64,000 nt of DNA from Symbiodinium natans (Eukaryota > Sar > Dinophyceae > Suessiales > Symbiodiniaceae): NCBI GenBank assembly GCA_905221605.1, contig CAJNDS010002772.1, positions 212,501 through 276,500 on the forward strand, read 5' to 3'. Positions within the stretch are counted from its first letter, which is position 1. Each line of letters begins with the position of its first letter. A program made the position numbers and the translations under genes. Under the pieces are notes generated by a model. The model did not search any database. It worked only from the letters and a program-made list of their open reading frames with translations, and was not told where the DNA came from. Positions 37,335 to 46,627 of the stretch are shown piece by piece.

Positions 37335-38522
37335 CAGCCCCGACCTAGCCTGCACGTGGGGCCTGATTTCAGTTCGCCCGCCCGCCCGCCCATGCCCCGC
37401 TCGCTGCAAGAACAACGCTACAAGAAGTACTTTCACACGTGCTAGCCTAGGGCCTAGGAGGTACACAGCCGCCTGCCTGCCTGAGAGAGCCCAGCAGCAA
37501 CCCGTCAGAAAAGAGGTAAGTGCGTGTTGAACCTTTTACCCTAACTCCAAGGGTTTCCTGGTTTAGGTGGTTGGCCTCTCATACACAGTTAGGTCATGCA
37601 GTGCGCGTTGGCTAAACTCCGTCGGAAGATACAAGGGTTGACTATGATGATGCGCCAGCGGTGGACATGCGACTCTCGGAACATCTTTCCACTGCCTGGC
37701 AATGTTGCAGGCCATTGACCTGCAACGGCGGTAAAAAATCCCATGGCAACTCTTCGTTCGAGAAGTACAGTGCCAGTTGCAAGTGTTGCTTGTGTCAAGC
37801 AACTTACAGGACCGCGTGGCACAGTGTGGCTGCACTTCTCCGACGAATTCTTGAGCATTGCACTCAAGGTTCCCATCCTGACTGTGGGCCGGAAAATGGG
37901 GTCAGGCTCTGCTAGCGGGCATGATCCCGGAGAGCTGGGAAGGATGCTGCTTCAGCCGACGGTGGATGCAGGAGGAGTGACTGCTCATGCGCAAGAGCGC
38001 AACAAAACGTCTGCATTTGGTCAGTTCATGGGCAACTCCATACTGTTTTTGCGGGCTAGCGTTGTAGAGTGAAAACTTCAGGGCTCAAATCTGAAACTCA
38101 AATTTATCCATCTGAATATATATATATATATATATATAACATCCAAGAATAAGTGATCTCAAGAGACCCCTTTTCCAAGATCCAATCCAAGGAATCCGCA
38201 GGGAAGAGAACCTCAGCCCGGCTCCCAACGCAAGACCCCAGAGAAATAAAATCCCAGAAACAACCAGAAACCTCCCACACCCCGAAGCGGTGACTCTCTA
38301 CTGATCTCTCCTCTTTCTCCAACAAGTGGCGGATTTGTCTCATCCGGCGGGCTCGGTCATCGAACGCACGCTGTGTGCGCCAATGCCCCCCTATCCACCC
38401 TTGCGGTGGACGTCACCATGGTGTGCGCTCGTGTGGCCGTTTCTTCGACAGTGACTGAGACGTACCTTGCAGACTTACGGAATGCCTGAGAGCATCAAAC
38501 TGGGACTTCGTCTCCCAAAGTC
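37335..38522. other. Spacer between elements A and B
   Basis: Holds a (CCCG)n run (37377-37392), a copy of the GTTAGGTC..TGCAGTG motif (37588-37617) shared with 43338 and 58733, and a TA run (38117-38139). Open frames such as 37743-38072 (plus) show no family. Confidence 0.5.
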
Positions 38523-39197
38523 CTAAAGCTTGCTGAGCAACTCGAGAGGAAGGTCGCTGAATGAGCTGAAACATCTGAATTCGGGATTGAAGGAGCTGAA
38601 CCTGGCGTTAGTGAGATCATCCGCAAGCTGATTTTCACCCCTCGGACGCCAGTTCAGAGCTAGCCTGATTCTAGATAGGGCGAGCAAATGTGACAGCTGC
38701 ATGTTTATGAGCATGAGCGGCCACCTCGTTGCGCTTTGCTTTTTGGACAAAGACTCGTTGCCCTTGTTGTCAGTGGTGAAAACGACTGGGAGCTGTCGTA
38801 CCCTGGTGGGTTCTCCCAAATGTCCGAACAAGTATAGCGCAGCTAAAGTTGCCAAGAGCTCCGCAGACGCAGATGCCCACTGTGACTTCTGCTCCTCGTC
38901 GAACAAGTAAGGTGCCTCATGTGGTCGCACCTCAATTGAGAACCAGCGTGACCTGCCCAAGGGACATGTTGCATCCCAGCCCCCAAGCACAACCAGGCCA
39001 TCTTCGCATTTTGCATCGGTGAAGAAGAGAGGCTTGTCACTTGGGTCCACCCTGGCAGGGGACACTTTGTAGTCCTTGGCTACGAGAGCTTCCTCGATGT
39101 AGAGGAGAGTCAAGATCACCGTGTCAGGAAGCTTCCCGACCGAGCATCTACGCGTGGCCGATGACCAGGCATAAAGGGGTGCCAGGTGCGGTTTCAA
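38523..39197 (-). pseudogene. Element B RNase H domain
   Basis: Degrades the RNA of the RNA-DNA hybrid. Acidic catalytic residues sit in FFTDAKCEDG, ASAELLATLAALY, FTTDNKGNES and GENQLADDLTN, the D-E-D-D set of RNase HI. It is in the same frame as the RT upstream and parted from it only by one TAA, so originally one polypeptide. Confidence 0.8.
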
Positions 39198-39221
39198 CCA
39201 CCTAAGAACTCGGCGAACTTC

Positions 39222-40928
39222 TTAGTCTGAACCTCGCACTTTGCTGAGCCCCACCAGTCGGGCCGTGTAATCCAGCTCATAGCCAATGAAGGCGATCCTG
39301 GCTCCGCCTTTAAACTTTTTCCAGGCAAAAGGTGTTCCTGCCATAAGATAAAGTACCAGCCAGATCAGAGCGTTGACATACTTCCGGTGTCCAAAGAAAT
39401 TGGTGTGTAGGTCGTCTACGAAAACCAATTGAAAGAAGAAGTGGTTGAGCATGGCGCGCCCCACCACCCTGCCTATTACGCCGAAAAGGCGAGCCCACCA
39501 GAACAAAACAGATGAGATTCCAAATGTTCCGACTCGGTTCACGAAGACGGTGTCGCTCCCAGCTTCCGCACGGCAGGCCAGGAGCCCCCAGTCTCTTTCG
39601 CGCACCAGCACCAAGCGGCGGGCGGCGGCCACGTCCCCAGCCAAGGCAAAGGGTGTCTCAACTTGCTCCTGGGATTGTCTGACAAGTAGGGCTAGCTCTC
39701 CAGGACCCGGAACTGAAAGAAGGTTGTGCTGAGTTATGGACTGATTCACGTGTAATCCGTGGGTCCCGTCATGAACCGGTCTCACGGATCCATCGGGTTT
39801 CTGGATGGCACCCATGGAGGCTATGCGTAGATTCTCCTCACCATAGCGCTGCTTCAACGCTCCATGCGTCGAAGCTTCCATCCGACCGAGCTCCACTTCC
39901 TCTCGAAACTTCTCTAGCAGCTGCTGCGAGTTTAAGGACGCACTGGTGTAGTTGGAGCGATCCCGCTCCGGGAGATCCTCGTCGAACTTTCTCCACTTCG
40001 CTTTCGGCTCGAAGACTTGGGGCAACCTGGGCAGCGCCTCGCCAAAACCTATGGGTACCCCAGTGCAGAAGTTGTCCGTGCCCTCGGTTATGGAGGCCCA
40101 GTCGGGGTCGCCCATCACCTCTGCAGTCCTAGCCACCGCTTTCAAGAGAAAGGGTTGTCCTTTAGGAATCTCCATACAATGTTTCCAGTCATCTCCACCG
40201 ACTCGCCGACACCACTTTTCTCGCAGTTGCTGCATCTCCTCATCGCCGAAAGGTGACTCCGTGATTTCTCCGGCGGCCAGTTTTTCGCAAAGTTCCTTGG
40301 GAGAGCTGACATTTCGCCCCACGAACTCCATGCACATCTGGTACATATCTCGGCAGAGCACCACGCTTGACGGGGAAAGAGTGGCCCCCTTATCCGCCGG
40401 CCGCCAGCATGTAGGTGAGCACAATCCTAATCCGTCATTGAGTGGCTCCTTCTTGCCCTCCCACTCTGCTTGTAGTGGAAGCCCACGGTTCCCGCAGAGC
40501 TCAGGCTTGAAGACGGGTTCAGCTCCCGGTTGTGAGCGACCATGGGGCACTCCAAACTCTAACTCTAGCTCAATGGCCTCCGAAGTCTCAGCTTCCTGTG
40601 AAGGCAGCTGAAAGCCCTGCCGCTCCAAAACCTGCTTCTCAACGTCTTTCAGTGTGTCCAAGTGGTCAGTGACGTAAGCCACCACCACCAGGCGCTCGCC
40701 CTCCCACGCTAGGGTGAAATGGAAAGCTTTGTAGGCATCGAAGACGACGGGCCCTTTTGCCACCTCCAGGTCTTTGCCAACCTTGAGACCATCAGGGGTC
40801 ATCTCTGGCACCGATCCATGGCAGTCCTCCACCCAGATCTGGCCCCCCCTCGAAAGAGGTGATAGGTGCCACCATGTTCGGAAATGGGGCATTGCGTGAA
40901 TCTCTGTGCATGGGCGTGCGTATCCCAT
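39222..40928 (-). pseudogene. Element B reverse transcriptase with N-terminal 2OG-oxygenase remnant
   Basis: A 568-codon frame. Residues about 28-100 are the C-terminal half of an oxygenase-like fold: GGQIWVEDCHG, then FDAYKAFHFTLAWEGERL with the distal His and the Arg expected to hold 2-oxoglutarate. Residues about 350-560 are RT: SMGAIQKPDGSVRPVHDGTH (fingers), FALAGDVAAAR (motif A), VGTFGISSVLFWWARLFG (motif B) and FVDDLHTNFFG (motif C, about 39405-39425). The middle (LELEFGVPHG, MCMEFVGRN) is a linker I do not recognise. It starts four bases after the YR frame ends. It ends at the in-frame TAA before RNase H. Confidence 0.8.
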
Positions 40929-40931
40929 GGA

Positions 40932-42413
40932 TTAAGAGAGACACAGCGGAGAAGCTAAGCTTTGGTCTGATCTGACGGACATAACGGGTAAGTACTTGTG
41001 ATGTGCATGGCAAACTCTCATGCTTATGAGCCAATCGATGTCTTCCTTTCGCACACCTATAGCTGCTGCCACGGAGGCCAGAAAGTTTCTAGGCGAGTGT
41101 CCAGTGTACATCCTGTAGGCTCCATCAGGAAGTAGACCTCGATGCTCGTTGAGCCTGTAACTCCCACTGACCAGCCTGGGTGTTCCCAATCTGCCAAGGA
41201 CTGACTTCATGTAAAGAGCCACACCAGAACTGTCAACACCCTTGCTGGTCGGCGCCGTCCAACCCTTATTTGCTTCCAAGACCAGAAAATCACGTGGTTG
41301 CTTGTACTTTTCCCACAGCTCAAAACCAGTCGCTAACCAATCCTGACCTGAAAGACCAACATCACGCTTTACGAAGATGTATACTGTCGTCTTTGTGCGT
41401 CCCAGCTTTGCCCTGAAGCCAGAAACGGTGATCTCCATCGTCTCCGGTCGAATGGCTTGAACATCATCGGCCCGCAGCGAGGCATACACCATCAACAATA
41501 CGACCCAGCCCATAGCACGTGCATATTCAGGTTCGCTCTCAAGGCAGACATACAGTTCTAGCGCGACAACGATGGCCACAGTAAACAGCGGAGCCTGCTT
41601 GCGCTCGGGCTGCGCTGCCTCCAGATCTGCTGTATAAGATGCTAGCTGCATCAACCAGGTAGGGTCTCGCGAGAGCATCTCAGCTTCCGGTACCCTCCCG
41701 GCCTGTTCCAACACAGTCAACGCTGCTTGAAAGTTAGGCAAAACAGTTTTCCCACAATCGTCATTGTATTTCTCATCCGCATACTCCAGCAATGGAACAA
41801 TGCTTGATGGCCAGACCTTATGATACGATGTCTCCAGCCAACGTGAAAAGGCCCTCCAAGAACGAAACCGATTACGCAGCGTCTTGCTACGTCTCGTCCC
41901 AAAGATGCGCTTCCAGGACCTCCCGTCATCGTTGACAGCATCTAACTGCGCCACCACTGGCAACTTGGCTTGCCTTATAACCTCTGCCAACAGCAATGTG
42001 TATTTCTCACGCTCATCACTCTCCTGTTGCGCTCTTTTTGCGGAATCCAGATTTGTCCTTGCTGCTCGGCGTCTGCGTTCCAAACCAGGCAAAAGAGACA
42101 GTGGATTCTGTCTAGCCAACTCATCAAATCTCTTGCTGACATCAGCATGTACACTACGCACAGGTAAAGACTCCCAAAGTCCTTGGAATGACTCTCTCCT
42201 CAGACGCTTAACGAGCTGTCCCTGTCTCCCGGCCCAGTCCACAAGAAGTTGAGCACGCTCTCGTCGCCCTTCGGGACTTGTACCTGGCAAGAAAACTTCG
42301 ACCAGCTCGGCTGCTTGTGCAAGTGTATCAAAAGCTGCCTCCAACTTCTGCGGAGTGGCGAATACTCCTTTCAGCTTTTGCAGCTCCTGGCCCTGCAAAG
42401 CGGGCCATTCCAT
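40932..42413 (-). pseudogene. Element B tyrosine recombinase, frameshifted near the active site
   Basis: In the 493-codon frame box I Arg is in VYASLRADDVQAI, Lys in LGRTKTTVY, and His-x-x-Arg in TGHSPRNFLASVAAAIG. The part that should hold the nucleophile is instead in the next frame (starting about 41034): TSQVLTRYVRQIR, with Tyr in the expected position. One base change near 41035 therefore separates the catalytic Tyr from the rest. The N-terminal 250 residues are helical and basic, fitting a core-binding domain. The start at 42413 (MEWPALQGQE) is the first ATG after stops upstream. Confidence 0.8.
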
Positions 42414-43136
42414 TGCTGCGCTAACTATTTTAAGTCCTCTCTAGAGAAGAAGAACGAATCTACTAACTAAAAATTTGGGCCGTGGGAATGCAACACGCAA
42501 CCAAAACGAAAGAAAAAAATTGAAGGCACCCAGCCTGAAAGAAAGCAGAGTTTCTTCTGCTTAATCTTCTGTCAAATTTCAGTGTGCCTTGAATTTTCCA
42601 GTGTTTTCTCGATTTCTCCAAAGGTTCAGAAAGAAAGACCGTTGCCTGTGGGCTTCACTGGCACGTTCTTGCGCGAATTCAGGCAGTTGTCCTGCGTCAT
42701 GTTGTTGGACGTGCCGCGGGGCGCCATCTCTCAGGGCAAAGTGCGTGATGGGCGGTAGCAAAATAGCACAGATGGCATCGCTGTGCGTCGCACGTGGGCG
42801 TGTGTCGTCATGAGCCCCCCAAGAACTCAGGCACGAAGGAATGGAAATCGAGGCTGGGCGACTCTCAAGTCGTTCTGGCCCTCGCACGATTTGACAGAGC
42901 CACCTTAGCCGTAGCCCCAAGAACTCAAGCGACTCACATCCGCTCCCGTCAAGCACGGAGATTTGATGTGCAGCTCGCACACCTGCAAAAGTCGGCACAT
43001 GAAGTTACCCTGGCCTCTGCCAGTACGCCGTGGAGCCAGGGCCTCCTTGACATAGCGTCCCCTGCGCAAGCCTAAGTCAGACCACACGCGGTGGGAGATG
43101 CCTGGCCTTAACTTCACTGGTCTGCCCTGGGCCGCT
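42414..43136. other. Spacer between element B and the LINE 5' repeat
   Basis: No recognised gene. Frames on both strands (for example 42579-42998 minus) lack any family signature. No element-B terminal repeat was found here by eye. Confidence 0.4.
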
Positions 43137-43359
43137 AAAGTGGGGGTATGCCGCCTATCAGGCCCGGAGGCCTCTCGCCTGAGGGGCCGCCGGCCTGATG
43201 CCAACTCGCCCAGAGCAGCACCCGTGAAAAGGACAGTGCGCATAGGGTTGGACGTTGTTTCCCCTGGTCCCCCTCCCGCAGGGTCTTGGGATCTAGGCAT
43301 GTCGCACTACCCTTTCTTCCCCAACTAGGGTTAGGTCTTGCAGTGTGCGTTGTCTGAAC
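43137..43359 (+). repeat. LINE 5' region repeat with strong hairpin
   Basis: Shared with 58582-58762 (about 85-90% by eye, with a deletion of about 50 bp in the second copy). It contains a hairpin at 43157-43199: ATCAGGCC pairs with GGCCTGAT, then eight more base pairs to a GCCT loop. It ends in GTTAGGTCTTGCAGTGTGCGTT, about 170 bp before the first LINE ORF. A promoter or 5' UTR role is inference. Confidence 0.7.
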
Positions 43360-43534
43360 GCACTGGGTTTTTGTTGTCCCAGGTGTTTTGACACGCATGA
43401 ATCATGACCTAAGGCTCCTAGCAGGAAAGTGTAGAAGGGCTGTAGCTGTGCTTGCTGTCGTTGAGGGTCGTTCTCCCTCCCCTGGGTTGGGGGTTTCCTC
43501 CGTCCCTTAGATTCGGGCAGCTCTGCATCCAGCC

Positions 43535-46500
43535 ATGGGCCGCCGACTGCTCCACCTGGTGCTCTGTTGGTGGCTCTTTGGTTCCACAAACGCTGGTCGT
43601 GACGACAACAAGAAGAGGCCTGATATCTTTACACCACCAACCAGCAAAGCGCCACCTGCACAGGCCAGGGCACAGTACGAGGCTGAGTTGGAGCACCTGA
43701 TCACTCAGGATGCAGATGTCGCTGCCCTCTTTCCTCCTCAAGATATGGTGCAGCCGATGGAGCAGGAGGATGGTCCACCGAACAACCAGCTCCTTGCACT
43801 CGAGCGCTCCTCATCGGCTTCGGCGACAATGGCCACCCTGGATGCTCCTGCCCACATGGGAACTGACTCTGCCGCTGCCACTGGGGACGCCTTGGCCATG
43901 TCTATTGCCAGTGAAGATGTGCAGGTGGTAACCCAGGACATGCTGCGTCAGCTTCAAGCAACGGGCACAGTGGAGCAACAGGCTGGATTGGCAGGCCCGC
44001 GCCCAGGTCTACTTTCATGTGAAGACACGGGCGAATGGCACTTCCTCAATCCGTATGGCGGTCTAACAGCACTGGTGTATGGGGGCACCACGCCTCCGGA
44101 GGTTCCCTCTGCGAGCTCTGGCAGTGGACAAGCTACGCTCACTGAAGATCAAGCGGGTGCACCCACCACCCTGACCGAATTGCAAGAGACGGTCCCCAAG
44201 CGCAGACGTCTGCCACGCCCATTGCACCTACGACCCCGAGGCAGGATCCTTGCTCCACACAGCCAGACATACCATATAAACCAGCGGCTGCTCAATCGGT
44301 GGCAGGACACCCACCGGCACAACCTGCAGCACATCGGGCAGCTGCAGAATAGGTGGACTCCTCAGCCCAACCCCGTTAGCCGTAATAACCTCGTCACTTC
44401 ATATGTGCAGGTCCAGCAGGAACATCGTGGGCGTTTGCGGCCACCACACCCCAGGCGGATCTTTATACAGTGCTGCTCCCTGAAGTGTAGTAGACGACCA
44501 GAGCAAAGGCAGGCATTGTACCTTCATCTGAACCTATGCCAGGGTATGCGGACACCGCACCACAGGCAGGGCACCAGCGCTATGCTTTCACTTTCGCCCG
44601 CATTTAATCACGACCGCTGTTGCCGTGGCTGCCTTGCTCAGGCTGGCTATCTGTGGGATGCGCGGACACCGCTCCCTTGCAGGACCACGCACAGGCTTGC
44701 AATGCAAGTTCCACACACTAGGAGCACGACTGCCCTGCAGGATTGTACAACACTGTGGACGCTGGCTGAAGCCTCGAACTTACGGTATTACTGGCAAAAA
44801 GACAGGATACTTTGCCCTAAGCATCGCCACAGCTGTCCCTTTCTCTGTCACTTTTCATCCGACTGTGCAGCTCTCGACGTGGACCACCGTGCTTCGCCGC
44901 CAGAACTCAGTTGGCTCGGGGTTTTGGATAGGCTGGATTCTCTGCTCGCACTCGCACACCGTGATCCTCGCCTGAACCTTAGATGTAATCCTCGGCCTTC
45001 TCCCTTCCCACCTCACGGCCTCTCACGCCCGCCTCAGGCGGATATGATGGCACAGATATTTCAAGGCTGGAGAGAGCTCACCTGCCTTCGACAATGGGTA
45101 CGTTTCTGCTTTCTAGCCTGGGCATCACTGCGAGCCTCAGCCGACTCGCATGGACACACGATGCAAGTCGAAAGTGACACCACAGTGCCTGCACCTGAGT
45201 CTCGAATCCGCATCACGCTCATTTTGTGTGCCTCCCCTGCTGGACTCACAGATCCTCCACAACAAGTTCCAGCTCTTGAGACTCTGACACAGGGTTCTGG
45301 TATCAATACTACACCGCCCAGTCACATGGTGAGTCGAAATGTGAGAGCTCGACGTCTGCAGGACAATCACACTGCGAGCCCCAATGTGGTCACCACTTCA
45401 TTGAGCACATGGCAAGAACAAGTTGCCAGAGAAATTGATGAAGCAGTTGTTGCCATGAGCCCTCCTGAGCAGGTAAGTGTTCTGGCACAATTGCATGCCA
45501 TCTTGCGGACTGATCGGACCGATCCACCCACGGGGTCACACAGCCCCGTTCTCAGTCATGTATGTCGATGTCCGTCTAGTCCCTCTGCAATGACATGCAG
45601 GCTAAATGGACGCTTTGTGCCCGTGATACCTGGCCGACCACTCTCGACACCTTCATGTCCTGGCTCCTCACATACGGAGGGCTCTGATGGTATGTCACCG
45701 GATGTGCTGTATCCCAGTGAAATCAGCATGTATGAGTGTTTGCAGGGCCTGATTGCAACAATTCCGTATCAGATAGAGCGATGTGTGAAGCCCCTGATTC
45801 TGCTGGCAGGGAAAATGCTTGGGACATATCCACTCAGGTTGTCATGCATGTGCCGTGCTTTCAATCCTTGGCCGTTGCAAGTGTTGGCTCCTTGTCGGGC
45901 GTCAGCGACAATCCATCGCCTCAGCCCCTGGTGGGGCACTTTGGAATACTGGTGTGCGGATCACTCCATGCATTGCCCTCAAATGTCCCTCGTACCGGAG
46001 GCGATTCCATGGCCTGATAACCATGTGCTACATCCAGAGCTGTGCCAAGCTGAAACAGGCAGGAGTGACTGTTCATGTCGGACTGCCTGCCCACTCAAGT
46101 GTTTGGCCAATCCTGCCGACAACTGTGGCACTGCCCCAGCGCTCCTGCAACGACTGATCGTGCACTTCGGCTCAATCTTTCAGCATACATGTAGCACCTG
46201 GAGCATATACTGCCCGGAGGTGCGCTGTGAATCATGGCAGAGGAGGCCTCCCTCACCCAACTCCGATGATACCGAGGCACTTGATGATATCACGGGAGTT
46301 CCGCACCCCCGGAGATGGAGGGACATACTGCGAGAAGCTAGTGCATCTGCCGCTGAAAGCAGCGTGGTACCAGTGCCGATGGATACCAGCCATGGGAGCC
46401 CCACTCGATCGACTGATGTGGAGGAGGAGAGTGGCATCACCGAGCCCTCGAGTTCCTCACGACCACGGCCCAGACGGAGACTGGTTAGGCTTGCGGAAGC

Positions 46501-46627
46501 AGGCCCTGGCGAAGCAGCAGGGGTGATCAAGAAGTCCCGCTCCTGGGGGACCACCACCGCCTACTGTGGATCACACCTGGCGAGGAATCAACCGGCCTCC
46601 CTCCATGCTACGACCACGAGCGCCTGA
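43535..46627 (+). CDS. LINE ORF1, unknown low-complexity protein
   Basis: The frame opens with ATG at 43535 and a signal-peptide-like stretch (RRLLHLVLCWWLFGSTNAG), then Ser/Ala/Gln-rich and acidic sequence with a basic cluster near residue 225 (PKRRRLPRPLHLRPRGR). After about residue 240 the composition changes to Cys/His/Arg-rich, as if read in the wrong frame, so the 1030-codon length may overstate the real product. From 46566 another plus frame (to 47036) carries a Pro-rich stretch that looks more native. No domain is recognised. RNA binding would be the usual ORF1 job, but nothing here proves it. Confidence 0.4.
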   Translation: MGRRLLHLVLCWWLFGSTNAGRDDNKKRPDIFTPPTSKAPPAQARAQYEAELEHLITQDADVAALFPPQDMVQPMEQEDGPPNNQLLALERSSSASATMATLDAPAHMGTDSAAATGDALAMSIASEDVQVVTQDMLRQLQATGTVEQQAGLAGPRPGLLSCEDTGEWHFLNPYGGLTALVYGGTTPPEVPSASSGSGQATLTEDQAGAPTTLTELQETVPKRRRLPRPLHLRPRGRILAPHSQTYHINQRLLNRWQDTHRHNLQHIGQLQNRWTPQPNPVSRNNLVTSYVQVQQEHRGRLRPPHPRRIFIQCCSLKCSRRPEQRQALYLHLNLCQGMRTPHHRQGTSAMLSLSPAFNHDRCCRGCLAQAGYLWDARTPLPCRTTHRLAMQVPHTRSTTALQDCTTLWTLAEASNLRYYWQKDRILCPKHRHSCPFLCHFSSDCAALDVDHRASPPELSWLGVLDRLDSLLALAHRDPRLNLRCNPRPSPFPPHGLSRPPQADMMAQIFQGWRELTCLRQWVRFCFLAWASLRASADSHGHTMQVESDTTVPAPESRIRITLILCASPAGLTDPPQQVPALETLTQGSGINTTPPSHMVSRNVRARRLQDNHTASPNVVTTSLSTWQEQVAREIDEAVVAMSPPEQVSVLAQLHAILRTDRTDPPTGSHSPVLSHVCRCPSSPSAMTCRLNGRFVPVIPGRPLSTPSCPGSSHTEGSDGMSPDVLYPSEISMYECLQGLIATIPYQIERCVKPLILLAGKMLGTYPLRLSCMCRAFNPWPLQVLAPCRASATIHRLSPWWGTLEYWCADHSMHCPQMSLVPEAIPWPDNHVLHPELCQAETGRSDCSCRTACPLKCLANPADNCGTAPALLQRLIVHFGSIFQHTCSTWSIYCPEVRCESWQRRPPSPNSDDTEALDDITGVPHPRRWRDILREASASAAESSVVPVPMDTSHGSPTRSTDVEEESGITEPSSSSRPRPRRRLVRLAEAGPGEAAGVIKKSRSWGTTTAYCGSHLARNQPASLHATTTSA

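Larger units (their letters stand above)
38523..42413 (-). mobile_element. Element B: decayed YR retroelement with 2OG-oxygenase-like domain
   Basis: Gene order on the minus strand is YR (42413 to about 40970), Fe(II)/2OG-oxygenase-like domain (about 40930-40640), RT (about 40000-39222) and RNase H (39197-38523). Two single-base frameshifts (near 41035 and at a G7 run, 40843-40849) and one in-frame TAA (39222-39224) break it. No flanking split repeats were found by eye. It shares the YR-before-RT order with element A. Only about 20 residues separate the YR tyrosine from the oxygenase HxD, so an internal deletion is likely. Confidence 0.75.

Noticed and set aside
43157-43199. Hairpin as a bacterial-type terminator
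   Set aside because: No U-run follows and the context is a eukaryotic LINE 5' region.
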